From Levilactobacillus mulengensis (lineage in GTDB: Bacteria; Bacillota; Bacilli; Lactobacillales; Lactobacillaceae), in NCBI RefSeq assembly GCF_003946045.1, contig NZ_RHNW01000001.1:248001-312000 (forward strand): 64,000 nt of DNA, written 5' to 3'. Position numbers and translations under genes: made by a program. Shown here piece after piece: positions 34,923 through 48,351 of the stretch. Every line of letters starts with the position of its first letter. Positions within the stretch are counted from its first letter, which is position 1. The notes under the pieces were generated by a model. That model saw nothing but the letters and a program-made list of their open reading frames with translations, ran no database searches and was not told the origin of the DNA.

Positions 34923-35198
34923 TTACGCTTCACAAGTCAACAGGAGCAAAATGAAACCGACAATCGTGATAAATTCAAAGACTAAGAAATTCAAACGCGT
35001 CGTCGCCATCGATTTCAAACTAATGGCCTTAATTAACGTGAGGATGAAAGCCACCACGAAGTAGGCTAACACCATCGCCAAGAACGTGGCCTCACCCACG
35101 CTCGCCATGATACCGAACAAAATGTAACCTAAGCCAAGCAAACAATAACCTGCCAGAAAAATCCACCCATCTGGTAATCTCACGAACCGCCGTAACAT
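34923..35198 (-). CDS. Small membrane protein with a cre-overlapped promoter
   Basis: The 91-residue protein has about three membrane segments (13-31, 37-57, 66-86) and a positively charged N-terminus (MLRRFVRLPDGW). Family unknown. The ATG at 35198 is preferred over a GTG three codons upstream. Its promoter (35254-35281) overlaps a catabolite-responsive element, so expression is probably repressed when a good sugar is present. It is transcribed separately from the rimP operon, with the terminator hairpin at 34824-34851 available to end it. Confidence 0.6.
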   Translation of the reverse strand: MLRRFVRLPDGWIFLAGYCLLGLGYILFGIMASVGEATFLAMVLAYFVVAFILTLIKAISLKSMATTRLNFLVFEFITIVGFILLLLTCEA

Positions 35199-35253
35199 GG
35201 TGAACACCCGCTTTCGCTAAAGTTTATTAATGGTTTACGTTTTCCTTAAGTAA

Positions 35254-35281
35254 ATTATACCATAGTTAGCGGGTCTTGTAA
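35254..35281 (-). promoter_or_regulatory. Promoter of the membrane protein gene at 34923
   Basis: On the minus strand TTACAA, a 16-bp spacer and a perfect TATAAT. The -35 box is part of the cre site. Confidence 0.6.
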
Positions 35282-35290
35282 GCGTTTACA
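35277..35290 (-). promoter_or_regulatory. Catabolite-responsive element (CcpA site)
   Basis: TGTAAGCGTTTACA agrees with the cre consensus TGWAANCGNTNWCA at every fixed position and is near-palindromic. Overlapping the -35 box, it should give CcpA repression. Confidence 0.7.
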
Positions 35291-35331
35291 GTTCGATTGT
35301 TTAGGCATTTGCTCTTTGTCTACGACTTACC

Positions 35332-35501
35332 GGGAAGCGAAAATAAATCGGAACGCGGTGGGCGAACGACCGGAGCCAAATTACGGTCTCCGGTCTTACT
35401 TTGAGTCGCTGAGAATCGCGTCTCAAAGACAGCAATGCCCTAAGCGGCAAAGTGCGCCACTAAGGGCATTCCCACGGCTGAGCCCATTTTCACCAGACCT
35501 G
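35332..35501 (-). repeat. Dispersed multi-hairpin repeat, family 2, copy E
   Basis: Reverse orientation to copies C and F. Hairpins: GACCGGAG (35368-35375) with CTCCGGTC (35388-35395), the CTTTGAG-CGC stem (35398-35427), and AATGCCCTAAGCGGC (35434-35448) with GCCACTAAGGGCATT (35456-35470). GTGGG (35358) and CCCAC (35471) close them. The outermost stem is eroded to about GAAAAT with ATTTTC. Confidence 0.85.
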
Positions 35502-35697
35502 CGGCTCACACTGTCTTAGCCCAAGATCACGATTAGCTACCCATATAGGCAGTCACGTAAACTGGAAATACCTTTAGCAAATTCTAACGCGCAATCTAAC
35601 GGTCATCGAACTAACTCATTTGACCAGGAACTTTTTCCGTCATCATTGCTCTCTCAAAACTTTCAGTGCTGACTTTAAAAAACAAAAATAAGCGTAA

Positions 35698-35733
35698 ACA
35701 AAAAGGCAGAACCCCTCTTGGGAATTCCACCTT
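35698..35733 (-). terminator. Terminator downstream of polC and repeat copy F
   Basis: On the minus strand a 13-pair stem with three G-U pairs (AAGGTGGAATTCCC with GGGGTTCTGCCTT) is followed by T5. Because copy F lies between polC and this site, F would be part of the polC 3' untranslated region. Confidence 0.75.
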
Positions 35734-35813
35734 CTTAACACAAAGTCATACACAATATCATACAAAGTAACCTGATGTTGCCGTGAACCGGGTTCAACTA
35801 GTGTCAGCCGTGA

Positions 35814-35971
35814 GGGCGGCGAAAATAAACTCAGCTGTGGGAATTGCCTTGGCGGTTCGCCAAGGCAATTAGCGTCTTTGAGACTCGTCCTTTGAGGCTC
35901 AAAGCGAAGCCGAAGACTGCTCTCTGGCTTCGGCTGTCCGCCCTCAGCGTTCCGGTTTATTTTCACCGCCC
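35814..35971 (+). repeat. Dispersed multi-hairpin repeat, family 2, copy F (best-conserved fold)
   Basis: The outer stem GGGCGGCGAAAATAAA (35814-35829) pairs with TTTATTTTCACCGCCC (35956-35971), one mismatch. Inside, a perfect 13-bp hairpin AATTGCCTTGGCG with CGCCAAGGCAATT (35842-35870), CTTTGAG with CTCAAAG (35876-35904) and AGCCGAAG with CTTCGGCT (35908-35935). It is antisense-oriented relative to polC transcription. Confidence 0.88.
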
Positions 35972-36001
35972 GGTAAGGCGCCGTGACCGCGAGAGTTGAA
36001 C

Positions 36002-36047
36002 CAGCGTTCCGGCCCATTTTTCTCGCCTGGCAAGGCGCGGCCAACGC
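36002..36047 (+). repeat. Truncated tandem duplicate of the right end of copy F
   Basis: CAGCGTTCCGG, ATTTT and AAGGCGC recur in the order seen at 35945-35990, 57 bp upstream. Only the right end is present, a footprint of partial duplication or insertion. Confidence 0.65.
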
Positions 36048-36068
36048 ACAACTTTGCGGCAGGAGCGG

Positions 36069-39000
36069 TTACATCATGTCGTCGAAGAGGCTGAGTTGGT
36101 TCTCGTCCGGCAAGCCCTTCAGCACGCCGTTCTCAGTCATAAAGTCGATGATGGTCTTCGAGACCTTCCCGCGTTTGGCCAGATCTTCCTTGGAAATGAA
36201 TGGCCGGTCGTTCCGGGCAGCCACGATTTGCTTGGCGACGTTCAATCCCAAACCAGGTGCGGCTTGGAATGGCGCAATCAGCGTGTCACCATCAATGATC
36301 CAGTCGGCAGCGTCGGAACGTTCCAAGTCGATCATCTTAAAGTTGAAGCCCCGTTCGAGCATTTCGTTGGCCAATTCCAACACGGTCAGGAGGTTTTTGT
36401 CCTTGGTGGACGCATCCATCCCCTGGTCGTTGATGGCCTTCATAGCCGCCTTAACCGCCGTCTTCCCCTGCGACATGGCGACGACGTCAAAGTCATCGGC
36501 CCGCACGGAGAAGTAAGCCGCGTAGTAAATGATTGGGAAGTAGACCTTGAAGTAGGCCACCCGTAACGCCATCAGCACGTAGGCTGCAGCATGGGCCCGG
36601 GGGAACATGTACTTGATCTTCAAACAAGAATCAATGTACCAGTCCGGACAGTCGGTCTCCTTCATTTTCTCTTGCCATTCATCCGGGATACCCCGGCCTT
36701 TCCGTACGTGTTCCATGACCTGGAAGGACGTTTCGGAATCAAGACCGAAGTTGATCAAGTCGGTCATGATGTTATCCCGACACCCAATCACGTTGGCAAT
36801 GGTGGCGGTACCGTTCTTGATTAATTCCTCGGCGTTTCCTAACCACACATCGGTCCCGTGAGAGAGGCCAGAAATTTGGAGCAATTGCGAGTAGTTCTGC
36901 GGATGCGTTTCTTCCAGCATCCCCCGGACAAACCGCGTCCCAAATTCAGGTACACCCAGCGTCCCGGTCTTGGATTGAATTTCTTCCGGCGTCACGCCTA
37001 AGGAATCCGTCCCGGAGAACAACGCCATGACCCCGGGATCATCCATTGGAATGGTCTGCGGATCGACCCCAGATAAATCTTGGAGCGTCCGGATCATCGT
37101 GGGATCATCATGTCCCAGAATATCAATTTTCAAAATATTATCATGGATCGAATGGAAATCGAAGTGGGTCGTTTGCCAAGCCGCGTTCTGGTCATCGGCT
37201 GGGTACTGGATCGGCGTAAAGTCGTAAATATCCATGTAGTCCGGCACAACAATGATTCCCGCGGGATGTTGCCCCGTGTTTCGCTTGACCCCGGTCACAC
37301 CCTTGGCTAGCCGGTCAATCTCGGCGCCCCGTAAGTTCTGCTCGGTGTCTCGTTCGTAAGCCTTGACGTACCCGTAACCGGTCTTGTCCGCCACCGTCCC
37401 AATTGTGCCGGCCCGGTACACATTTTTCTCACCGAACAAGACTTTGGTATAGTTGTGGGCAATCGGTTGGTAGTCCCCGGAGAAGTTCAAATCGATATCG
37501 GGGACCTTGTTTCCCTTAAACCCTAAGAAAGTTTCGAAAGGAATGTTATGGCCGTCACCGATCATTAACGTGCCACAGTTGGGGCAATTCTTTTCGGGTA
37601 AATCGTAGCCAGAACTGTATTCCCCTTTGGTATAGAAATGAGAATACTGACAGTTCGGGCACCGGTAGTGTGGGGGCAACGGATTCACTTCGGTAATTCC
37701 GGTGAACGTGGCCACCACACTGGACCCAACGGACCCCCGTGACCCAACTAAGTATCCATCCTTATTGGATTTGGCTACCAATCGTTGGGCAATCAAATAA
37801 ATCACGGAGAACCCGTTGCCGATGATGGACTTCAGTTCCCGGTCGACCCGGTGCTGCACCAGTTCGGGCAGCGGATCGCCATACCACGCGTGCGCGGTAT
37901 CCATGGTCCGTTGCCGAATTTCATCCTCGGCACCCTCCATCCGTGGTGTGTACAGCTTATCCTTTAACGGATGAACCTCGTCCACGTCGTTGGCAATCTT
38001 CTGCGTGTTGGTGACCACGATTTCCTTGGCCGTTTCCGGTCCCAGGTAAGCAAAGTCGTCCAACATTTCATTAGTTGTCATGAAATGCGCGTCCGGTAGT
38101 TCGTGACGGTTCAGCGGGTTAGCGCCCCCCTGGGAGTGAATCAGGATCTTTCGGTAAATGTAGTCTTCCGGATCCAGGTAATGCACATCCCCGGTCGCCA
38201 CAACGGGCTTGTTGAGGTCATGCCCCAGCTTGACCATGTTGCCCACAATCTCTTCCAGGTTGGCCTCGTCAGCAATCAAGCCGGAATCAATCAGGGGTTT
38301 GTAGGCCGCCTTGGGTTGGACTTCCAAGTAATCATAGTACTTGGCCTTCGCTGCCGCCTCGACCTGGCCCTTTTGCATCATGGCCGTAAAGACTTCACCG
38401 GACGAACAAGCTGAACCGACAATGATGCCGTCCCGGTACTTGTCCAGCAAGCTGCGTGGCACCCGTGGCACCCGGTAAAAGTAGTCCACGTTCGAGGCCG
38501 AAACCAGCTTAAACATGTTCTTCAACCCGTCCTGGGTCTTGGCAATCAAAATGGCATGGCTCGGCCGTGCGTGCTTATAGGCATCGTTGTCGGTCATGTG
38601 ATCGTTTAATTGATCATGATACTGAATATTGTAGCGGTCCTCGGCATCCTTCAGGAACAGATAGTTCAAGTGTCCCGTGGATTCCGCATCGTAAACGGCT
38701 CGGTGATGGTGCTCCAGGCTGACATGGAAGCGTTTAGCCAAGGTGTTTAACCGGTAACTCTTCAACGTTGGGTACAGGAACCGTGCCAACGTTAAGGTAT
38801 CAATGATCGGGTTACTGATTTCGGGCATCCCGTGACGTTGGTATCCGGTGTTCATGAACCCCACGTCAAACGTGACGTTATGCCCAACGATGATGGCATC
38901 CCCACAGAATTCGCGGAAGAGCTTAAAGACTTCCTCTTCCGACTTGGAACCGGCAACCATATCATCCGTAATACTGGTCAAATTGGTGGTCTGCTCGGAC

Positions 39001-40406
39001 AGAGGGAACCCCGGGTCAATGAATTCTTCAAACTGTTCGATGACGTTTTTATGCTGCATCTTGACCGCTGAGAGTTCGATAACTTTATCGTAAATGGCAG
39101 ACAACCCAGTGGTTTCCACGTCAAAAACAACGTACGTGGCCCCGTCTAAGGCCTCGTGAGCGCTGTTGTACCCGATTGGGACCCCATCGTCCACCAGGTT
39201 AGCTTCCACCCCATAGAGCATCTTGATTCCTGCCTTAGACCCCGAATTGAAGGCCGCCGGGAATCCCTGAACGTCGGCGTGGTCGGTAATGGCCAGCGCT
39301 GGCATCCCCCACTTTTTCGCCCGGCTCACGTAATCCGTGATGGGGTTCGTCGCATCCATTTGGCTCATGGACGTGTGTAAATGGAGTTCGACCCGTTTCT
39401 CATCCGCCGGCGCGGTATCCTGGCGCATAGCGTGCTTAACTTGGTTGATATCGTAGGCGTTCAAGGCCAGGTCATGCATGTAGGTATCTTCCTGCACGCT
39501 CCCGCGAACCTTGACCCAGCTACCTTCTTCGACCCCAGCAAATTGGGCTTCATCTTCCGCTCCCCGAGAGAATTTTTTCACGGCAAACGAGGACGTGTAG
39601 TCGGTGATCTTTAGGGTCAACAGTTGCCGACCTGACCGTAACTTCCGCACTTCCTTGTCGAAGACGTAACCTTCAACCACCACGGAGCGTTCCTCTTGGG
39701 TAATATCCACCATCCGCGTAATTGGTTGGTCACCCTTGATGGTCTTCCCAATCTGAGTGGGACCCTCCGCAGCTGGCGTATCGCCCTGGGCGGCTCGTTT
39801 CTGATTGGCCTTTTCAATCGCCGCAGCCGCCTGTTGGGCCAGCTGGGCATCGTTCTTTTCCTGACGGGCTTTGAATTCATCAATCTTGGCCTGCGACTTA
39901 GACTCGTCGACCATGACCTTGATATTAAACTTAGGGAACCCGGCATCCCGGTACGTGGCTTCCAACGGGCCGAGGGCCTGGTTGGTCAAAAAGTCTTTGA
40001 CGACCTCATTTTGCGCGTATAACAGCACCCGGTTATCTTCGTCCAGCCCCGGAACCTGTGACTGACATAATTCCTGCACCAGGTTACTGGTCAAGCCGCT
40101 GTTTTCCACGACCCACTTCCAGTAGTCCCCGAGCGCCCGGTTCGTCAGTTCCGGCTGGTCCACTTCCAAGGTCGCCTCGACCTTAGCAATATCCTTAAAG
40201 GCCATTTGTAAATGATTGTGAAAATCAACGAAAGCCGTGAACGGCATCAAACTTGGTAACTTCAAGAAGAAGTGCCACCGCCGTGATTGCTCGTGCACCG
40301 TGAGCCGGTCGATGGTGGCCGTCTGGAAATACGGTTGCGCCGCAGCAGCAGACAGATCTAGTTGTTGTAGTAATTTTTCAAATAAAGCATGGCGATCTTC
40401 GTCCAC
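36069..40406 (-). CDS. polC: DNA polymerase III alpha subunit, Gram-positive PolC type
   Basis: This is the replicative polymerase with built-in proofreading. The 1445-residue protein has an N-terminal tau-interacting and OB region. The PHP domain ([14 protein letters not shown]) is split by the DEDDh exonuclease ([11 protein letters not shown] near residue 415). The polymerase core follows with [14 protein letters not shown] and a zinc finger [10 protein letters not shown]...CPNCG. The end is typical ([11 protein letters not shown]) and holds the clamp-binding motif QLSLF. The start is GTG 40406 after AAAGGAG. It lies downstream of proS beyond a terminator. Confidence 0.97.
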   Translation of the reverse strand: MDEDRHALFEKLLQQLDLSAAAAQPYFQTATIDRLTVHEQSRRWHFFLKLPSLMPFTAFVDFHNHLQMAFKDIAKVEATLEVDQPELTNRALGDYWKWVVENSGLTSNLVQELCQSQVPGLDEDNRVLLYAQNEVVKDFLTNQALGPLEATYRDAGFPKFNIKVMVDESKSQAKIDEFKARQEKNDAQLAQQAAAAIEKANQKRAAQGDTPAAEGPTQIGKTIKGDQPITRMVDITQEERSVVVEGYVFDKEVRKLRSGRQLLTLKITDYTSSFAVKKFSRGAEDEAQFAGVEEGSWVKVRGSVQEDTYMHDLALNAYDINQVKHAMRQDTAPADEKRVELHLHTSMSQMDATNPITDYVSRAKKWGMPALAITDHADVQGFPAAFNSGSKAGIKMLYGVEANLVDDGVPIGYNSAHEALDGATYVVFDVETTGLSAIYDKVIELSAVKMQHKNVIEQFEEFIDPGFPLSEQTTNLTSITDDMVAGSKSEEEVFKLFREFCGDAIIVGHNVTFDVGFMNTGYQRHGMPEISNPIIDTLTLARFLYPTLKSYRLNTLAKRFHVSLEHHHRAVYDAESTGHLNYLFLKDAEDRYNIQYHDQLNDHMTDNDAYKHARPSHAILIAKTQDGLKNMFKLVSASNVDYFYRVPRVPRSLLDKYRDGIIVGSACSSGEVFTAMMQKGQVEAAAKAKYYDYLEVQPKAAYKPLIDSGLIADEANLEEIVGNMVKLGHDLNKPVVATGDVHYLDPEDYIYRKILIHSQGGANPLNRHELPDAHFMTTNEMLDDFAYLGPETAKEIVVTNTQKIANDVDEVHPLKDKLYTPRMEGAEDEIRQRTMDTAHAWYGDPLPELVQHRVDRELKSIIGNGFSVIYLIAQRLVAKSNKDGYLVGSRGSVGSSVVATFTGITEVNPLPPHYRCPNCQYSHFYTKGEYSSGYDLPEKNCPNCGTLMIGDGHNIPFETFLGFKGNKVPDIDLNFSGDYQPIAHNYTKVLFGEKNVYRAGTIGTVADKTGYGYVKAYERDTEQNLRGAEIDRLAKGVTGVKRNTGQHPAGIIVVPDYMDIYDFTPIQYPADDQNAAWQTTHFDFHSIHDNILKIDILGHDDPTMIRTLQDLSGVDPQTIPMDDPGVMALFSGTDSLGVTPEEIQSKTGTLGVPEFGTRFVRGMLEETHPQNYSQLLQISGLSHGTDVWLGNAEELIKNGTATIANVIGCRDNIMTDLINFGLDSETSFQVMEHVRKGRGIPDEWQEKMKETDCPDWYIDSCLKIKYMFPRAHAAAYVLMALRVAYFKVYFPIIYYAAYFSVRADDFDVVAMSQGKTAVKAAMKAINDQGMDASTKDKNLLTVLELANEMLERGFNFKMIDLERSDAADWIIDGDTLIAPFQAAPGLGLNVAKQIVAARNDRPFISKEDLAKRGKVSKTIIDFMTENGVLKGLPDENQLSLFDDMM

Positions 40407-40450
40407 GAGGAAACTCCTTTCATAACTTGAAACATTTCTGTGAGGAACCA

Positions 40451-40478
40451 AAAAGACCAGCCATCAATGCTGGTCTTT
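40451..40478 (-). terminator. Terminator between proS and polC
   Basis: A 10-bp perfect stem AAAGACCAGC with GCTGGTCTTT is followed on the minus strand by T5, 10 nt after the proS stop. polC must be expressed by read-through or from an unseen promoter. Confidence 0.85.
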
Positions 40479-40487
40479 ACGGTGTCG

Positions 40488-43513
<3,026 letters not shown>

Positions 43514-43612
43514 AGGTGTCGTCCCTTCTTCAGTCGAGAGTAGCGTTTCGTTTTTGCATCTGCTCCCTAGCATACCCTAAGAACCCTAGGGGGCGCAAGC
43601 GAACAGCTAAGT

Positions 43613-44401
43613 CTAAATCAATCCGAATAAATGGATGACTGGCAGAACTAACAGTAAACTATCGAACCGGTCTAAGATGCCACCATGACCGGGTAAAATC
43701 TTCCCAGAGTCCTTGACGCCGTAATAGCGTTTCAAAGCGGACTCAACCAGATCACCGAACTGACCCACGATGGAGAAGACCAACGTCAATAGGACCATGA
43801 CCAGTAAGCTGTAGTGACCGATCGGGTAGAAGTACCAGAAGACACTCCCGACAATCGTGGCCACTAAAGATCCACCGATGGAGCCTTCCCAGGTCTTGTT
43901 GGGACTGATGTGGGGGGCCAACTTATTCTTCCCAATCTTCCGGCCAATCATGTAGGCCCCAGAGTCGGTCGTCCACACGATAAACAGCGCGTACAGCAGA
44001 GCAATCAAGCCCACACCCCGTGCGGCGATGAAGAAGTGAAAGCCAATCCCGATGTAGAGCATGCTCAGGGTAATCACCCCGGCATCGTCAAAGGAGAACC
44101 GGTTCTTGGAAACCACCGTCCGTAACAATAATAACAGGACAAACAAATAAACGATGTACCAAGGATTCAGATAGCTGGGTAACCAGTCCCACCAGCTGCT
44201 AGGTGCGATAACGGCAATGATGCCGATACCAGAGATCCAAGCTTCTGGGCTGACCAGCAATTTTTTCCGCATGATCAGGACTTCTGACAACGCAACCAAA
44301 CCTAACGCAATGGCGGCGATGTCCACCCAGATGCCCCCCGCGATAATAATGGGGATAAATATGATTAAGGCGATGACCGCCGTAATAACCCGTTGTCTCA
44401 T
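43613..44401 (-). CDS. cdsA: Phosphatidate cytidylyltransferase
   Basis: CdsA converts phosphatidic acid and CTP to CDP-diacylglycerol, the branch point of phospholipid synthesis. The 262-residue protein has about eight membrane segments and the CDP-diglyceride synthetase signature SALKRYYGVKDSGKILPG followed by HGGILDRFDSLL. NKTWEGSIGG lies upstream. It follows uppS by 19 nt with GAGGAG before the ATG, a conserved uppS-cdsA-rseP order. Confidence 0.97.
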   Translation of the reverse strand: MRQRVITAVIALIIFIPIIIAGGIWVDIAAIALGLVALSEVLIMRKKLLVSPEAWISGIGIIAVIAPSSWWDWLPSYLNPWYIVYLFVLLLLLRTVVSKNRFSFDDAGVITLSMLYIGIGFHFFIAARGVGLIALLYALFIVWTTDSGAYMIGRKIGKNKLAPHISPNKTWEGSIGGSLVATIVGSVFWYFYPIGHYSLLVMVLLTLVFSIVGQFGDLVESALKRYYGVKDSGKILPGHGGILDRFDSLLLVLPVIHLFGLI

Positions 44402-44419
44402 GTTAAAAGCTCCTCAATT

Positions 44420-45211
44420 TTATTTTTTCTCCGGTTCGGAGGCTAATCCCCCATACCGCCGGTGTCGTTGTTGATACTCATAAATAGCCTCTTCCAGAGC
44501 TGTTTGGTCAAAGTCTGGCCAATGTTGCTGGGTGAAGACAAACTCGCTGTAGGCGACCTGCCAGAGCATAAAATTCGACAGGCGCTCTTCGCCACTGGTC
44601 CGAATCAACAGGTCAGGATCGCGCAAATCGCCGAGGTCACTGGTCATCAACTGCTGGTCGATGGCAGCGTCATCAATTTTGGCGGGATCCAAGGTGCCTG
44701 CCTGAACTTGTTGCGCTAACGTCTGGACGGCCGTCACGATTTCTGCACGACCCCCGTAATTCAACGCGAAGTTCAACACCATTCCCGTGCAATCAGCAGT
44801 GTCTGCGATTGCATCCTTGACGGCCTTTTGCGTCGCGGCTGGCAATTGATCCGTGTACCCCATGACTTTCACGCGAATGTTGTTCTTGATTAGGTCGGGC
44901 ACAAAGGTCCCAAAGAAATCCACGGGCAACTTCATCAGATAATTAACTTCGGCGGTTGGCCGCTTCCAGTTCTCCGTTGAGAAGGCGTACAGGGTCAACA
45001 CCTTAACTCCTAAGTGACTCGCTGCCTTGGCAACTGTCTTGACGGTGTTCATCCCTTGCTTATGTCCGGCAATTCGGGGCAAATGTCGCTGCTGCGCCCA
45101 CCGGCCGTTACCATCCATAATGATGGCGACGTGAGCCGGGATGTTGGCGTCATCCAGCTGGCGTTCTGTCACTTCACCCGTTGCTTGATCTTTTTTTGAA
45201 AATGAAAACAC
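44420..45211 (-). CDS. uppS: Undecaprenyl diphosphate synthase
   Basis: This cytoplasmic cis-prenyltransferase makes the C55 lipid carrier for peptidoglycan and wall polymers. The 263-residue protein has the signature IIMDGNGRWAQQRHLPRIAGH with the catalytic Asp, FSTENWKRP, and LLIRTSGEERLSNFMLWQ. The start is GTG 45211 after GGAGGTGCGCC. It lies just after a terminator, so uppS-cdsA-rseP-proS probably has a promoter overlapping the T-rich sequence near 45240-45255. Confidence 0.96.
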   Translation of the reverse strand: MFSFSKKDQATGEVTERQLDDANIPAHVAIIMDGNGRWAQQRHLPRIAGHKQGMNTVKTVAKAASHLGVKVLTLYAFSTENWKRPTAEVNYLMKLPVDFFGTFVPDLIKNNIRVKVMGYTDQLPAATQKAVKDAIADTADCTGMVLNFALNYGGRAEIVTAVQTLAQQVQAGTLDPAKIDDAAIDQQLMTSDLGDLRDPDLLIRTSGEERLSNFMLWQVAYSEFVFTQQHWPDFDQTALEEAIYEYQQRHRRYGGLASEPEKK

Positions 45212-45250
45212 GGCGCACCTCCATTGGTCTTTACAACCTCTCATCATAAC

Positions 45251-45277
45251 AAAAAAGAGACCGGGAAACTATCCCGG
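45251..45277 (-). terminator. Terminator between the 45313 gene and uppS
   Basis: CCGGGAA pairs with TCCCGG, followed on the minus strand by CTCTTTTTTG. The TATGAT in the following bases could be a -10 box for uppS. Confidence 0.75.
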
Positions 45278-45312
45278 CCCCCAAATTGAGCGAAAACTTT
45301 AATTTTGACCGG

Positions 45313-45744
45313 CTACTCAATTAACCGCCATTCGCCACGCTTAGCGTCCGCTAAGGTGCCAAAGTAGCTTAACAGGTTGTTGGCGTCATCGGCGCTAACT
45401 TGGCCTAACAGGTTCAGGCCTTCCCCGGTTGGGAGTGGGTCGGACAGGTCCGTGATCTCATTACCGTTTTCGATAGTTGCCTTAGAAAAGGCCACGATCC
45501 AGTCGTCACCGATTAATTGGGTCACCACAAAGAACAGGTTGAAGTCATCGCTAACAAAAGCTGGTTGGGCGTATACGCCGTCTTGAATTTGCTCCAGTTC
45601 AGCACCGTTGTAGTTCAAGATTGAGACGTTTTCCGCGTTAACCGGATTGTTTAAACGAAAGACCATTTTACCAAATTGTTCAGTACCTGGTGTGATCTCA
45701 ATGTTTTCTGGGTCTTCTTGGTTATTTTGCTTGTCTTCTGCCAT
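45313..45744 (-). CDS. Hypothetical acidic protein between frr and uppS
   Basis: The 143-residue protein is acidic with no membrane segment. The N-terminal 20 residues are disordered-like (AEDKQNNQEDPENIE). The rest looks like a compact alpha/beta domain (GKMVFRLNNPVNAENVSILNY, AFVSDDFNLFFVVTQLIGDDW, LLGQVSADDANNLLSYF). I do not recognise a family. It lies 28 nt downstream of frr and its stop is followed by a terminator, so it is the last gene of pyrH-frr. The setting among ribosome and cell-wall genes gives no firm hint. Confidence 0.65.
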   Translation of the reverse strand: MAEDKQNNQEDPENIEITPGTEQFGKMVFRLNNPVNAENVSILNYNGAELEQIQDGVYAQPAFVSDDFNLFFVVTQLIGDDWIVAFSKATIENGNEITDLSDPLPTGEGLNLLGQVSADDANNLLSYFGTLADAKRGEWRLIE

Positions 45745-45771
45745 AATTTAAGCGCTCCTTTTTGTAGGTGG

Positions 45772-46329
45772 TTAGTCGGTCATAACTTCCTTTTCCTTGT
45801 CGGCAGCAATCGTGTCGACACCCTTGATGGCCTTGTCGGTGACTTTTTGGACTTGGTCTTCCAGGTTGTGCAGGTCGTCATCGGTGTAATCGCCGTTCTT
45901 ATGGCCTTTTTTGATGCTATCCATGGCGTCACGACGGACGTTCCGGACGGCAACCTTGCCTTCTTCGGCTTTGGCCTTAACTTGTTTAGCAATTTCCTTA
46001 CGCCGTTCCTCAGTTAATTGGGGAATGACCAAACGCAGGGCAGACCCATCGTTTGCTGGCGTAATGCCGACATCGGATTCCAAGATACCCTTTTCGATGT
46101 CTTCCAAGGCCGACTTGTCGTAAGGCGTAACCAGTAAGAGCCGGGCTTCTGGAATGGTAATGGAAGCCACTTGGTTCAATGGCGTTGCGGCGCCATAGTA
46201 GTCTACCATGACCCGGTTTAAGATACTGGCGTTAGCCCGGCCGGCACGAATCGTTCCCAACTCACGCTTTAAGACTTCTTCCGCCTTTTTCATTTTTGAT
46301 TCTGCTGTTGTAACTATCTGATCAGCCAT
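45772..46329 (-). CDS. frr: Ribosome recycling factor
   Basis: RRF splits post-termination ribosomes together with EF-G. The 185-residue protein has the full-length tRNA-like two-domain form: the long helical domain I ([21 protein letters not shown]) and beta domain II ([16 protein letters not shown]), ending [19 protein letters not shown]. Its ATG lies 2 nt after the pyrH stop. Secure. Confidence 0.98.
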   Translation of the reverse strand: MADQIVTTAESKMKKAEEVLKRELGTIRAGRANASILNRVMVDYYGAATPLNQVASITIPEARLLLVTPYDKSALEDIEKGILESDVGITPANDGSALRLVIPQLTEERRKEIAKQVKAKAEEGKVAVRNVRRDAMDSIKKGHKNGDYTDDDLHNLEDQVQKVTDKAIKGVDTIAADKEKEVMTD

Positions 46330-46331
46330 AA

Positions 46332-47087
<756 letters not shown>

Positions 47088-47089
47088 CT

Positions 47090-47118
47090 ATCATAAACGG
47101 GGGGCCAGTGATAGTCAG
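47090..47118 (-). promoter_or_regulatory. Promoter of pyrH-frr
   Basis: On the minus strand CTGACT, a 17-bp spacer and TATGAT lie about 35 nt before pyrH. Two hairpins (CACGAAAA with TTTTCGTG, TTCCCC with GGGGAA) lie further upstream and could end or regulate incoming transcripts. Confidence 0.55.
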
Positions 47119-47272
47119 GGCGCACGAAAACCTGATTTTCGTGACAATTCCTTACAAATTTCCCCATATTGGGGAAGCTTTCACTGACAGCGCCGCCAAC
47201 TAAGTCTAGTGTAACGCAGAATCCCTGACTTGTTTTGACTTACTTTATTGCCATCATTATTCTAATTCCAGC

Positions 47273-47308
47273 AAAAAAGCGCAGACCCCCTCACGGAATC
47301 TACGCTTT
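47273..47308 (-). terminator. Terminator of rpsB-tsf
   Basis: On the minus strand AAAGCGTAGATTCC pairs with GGTCTGCGCTTT (one mismatch and a bulge), followed by T6, 11 nt after the tsf stop. Confidence 0.85.
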
Positions 47309-47318
47309 TCTTTCGGAA

Positions 47319-48203
47319 TTAACCGTTGATTTGGTCTTGAACTTCTTTGGCCAGGTCAACCGTTGGCTTTTCGATTCCTTCACCAACTTCGTAACGAACG
47401 AAGGTGACTAACTTGCCACCCTTGCTAGCAACGAATTGGCTGACAGTTTGGTCGCCATCCTTAACGAATGGTTGGTCAGCTAAACTGATTTCTGACAAGA
47501 ACTTGTGCAGACGGCCTTCAACCATCTTTTCAACGATCTTTTCAGGCTTGCCTTCGTTGAGGGCTTCTTGCTTCAGAACTTCGCGTTCGTGAGCTAAGCG
47601 GTCAGCAGGAATGTCATCGCGAGAAACGAATTCTGGGTTGATGGCAGCGACGTGCATCGCAACATCCTTGGCAGTAGCTTCGTCGGCGCCTTCCAAAACA
47701 ACCAATGCGGCGATTTGGCCACCTTGGTGTAAGTAAGAACCGAAGACTTGGCTATCCGTCTTCTTTTCGATAGCAAAACGACGTAATTGCACGTTTTCAC
47801 TAGTTACTTGCGTGGTCTTAACGATTTCTTCGTTGATCGTTGAGCCATCAGCAGTTGGTAATGCCAAAGCAGCATCCAAGTCAGCTGGTTGCTTAGCGGC
47901 AATCGTGTCGGCAACTAAGTCAACTAAACCGTTGAAGGTGTCGTTGGTTGCGACAAAGTCAGTTTCTGAGTTGACTTCGATGATGGCAGCGGTGTTACCG
48001 TCAACCTTCACGCGAGCCAAACCGTTAGCAGCAACGTTGCCGCTCTTCTTCTTGGCCTTAGCGATACCCTTTTCACGTAAGAAGTCGATGGCCTTGTCCA
48101 TGTCGCCGTCAGAGGCAACGAGGGCCTTCTTAGCATCCATCATCCCAACTTGAGTCTTGTCCCGTAACTCTTTAACTTGTGCTGCAGTGATTTTACTTGC
48201 CAT
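47319..48203 (-). CDS. tsf: Elongation factor Ts
   Basis: EF-Ts regenerates EF-Tu-GTP. The 294-residue protein has the N-terminal domain ([34 protein letters not shown]), the core with [13 protein letters not shown], and the C-terminal module ([12 protein letters not shown]). The ATG follows AAAAGGAGG. It is downstream of rpsB after a 150-nt spacer, the classical rpsB-tsf operon. Secure. Confidence 0.98.
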   Translation of the reverse strand: MASKITAAQVKELRDKTQVGMMDAKKALVASDGDMDKAIDFLREKGIAKAKKKSGNVAANGLARVKVDGNTAAIIEVNSETDFVATNDTFNGLVDLVADTIAAKQPADLDAALALPTADGSTINEEIVKTTQVTSENVQLRRFAIEKKTDSQVFGSYLHQGGQIAALVVLEGADEATAKDVAMHVAAINPEFVSRDDIPADRLAHEREVLKQEALNEGKPEKIVEKMVEGRLHKFLSEISLADQPFVKDGDQTVSQFVASKGGKLVTFVRYEVGEGIEKPTVDLAKEVQDQING

Positions 48204-48351
48204 GTGTAATGGCCTCCTTTTATCAATTCATCTAAGGCACCAAAAAAGACTGACTCAATCTCAGGCCATTATCGGTCCTAAACATTAAGCCAGCCTAAGG
48301 TGCTTTAAATCATATTTGGAAAGTCGCGGTTGCCCGCAACCTTGCATTTAA

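Noticed and set aside
48204-48351. The spacer between rpsB and tsf as a terminator
   Set aside because: It contains a T6 run and partial repeats, but no stable stem ends at the T run. The two genes are a classical operon.
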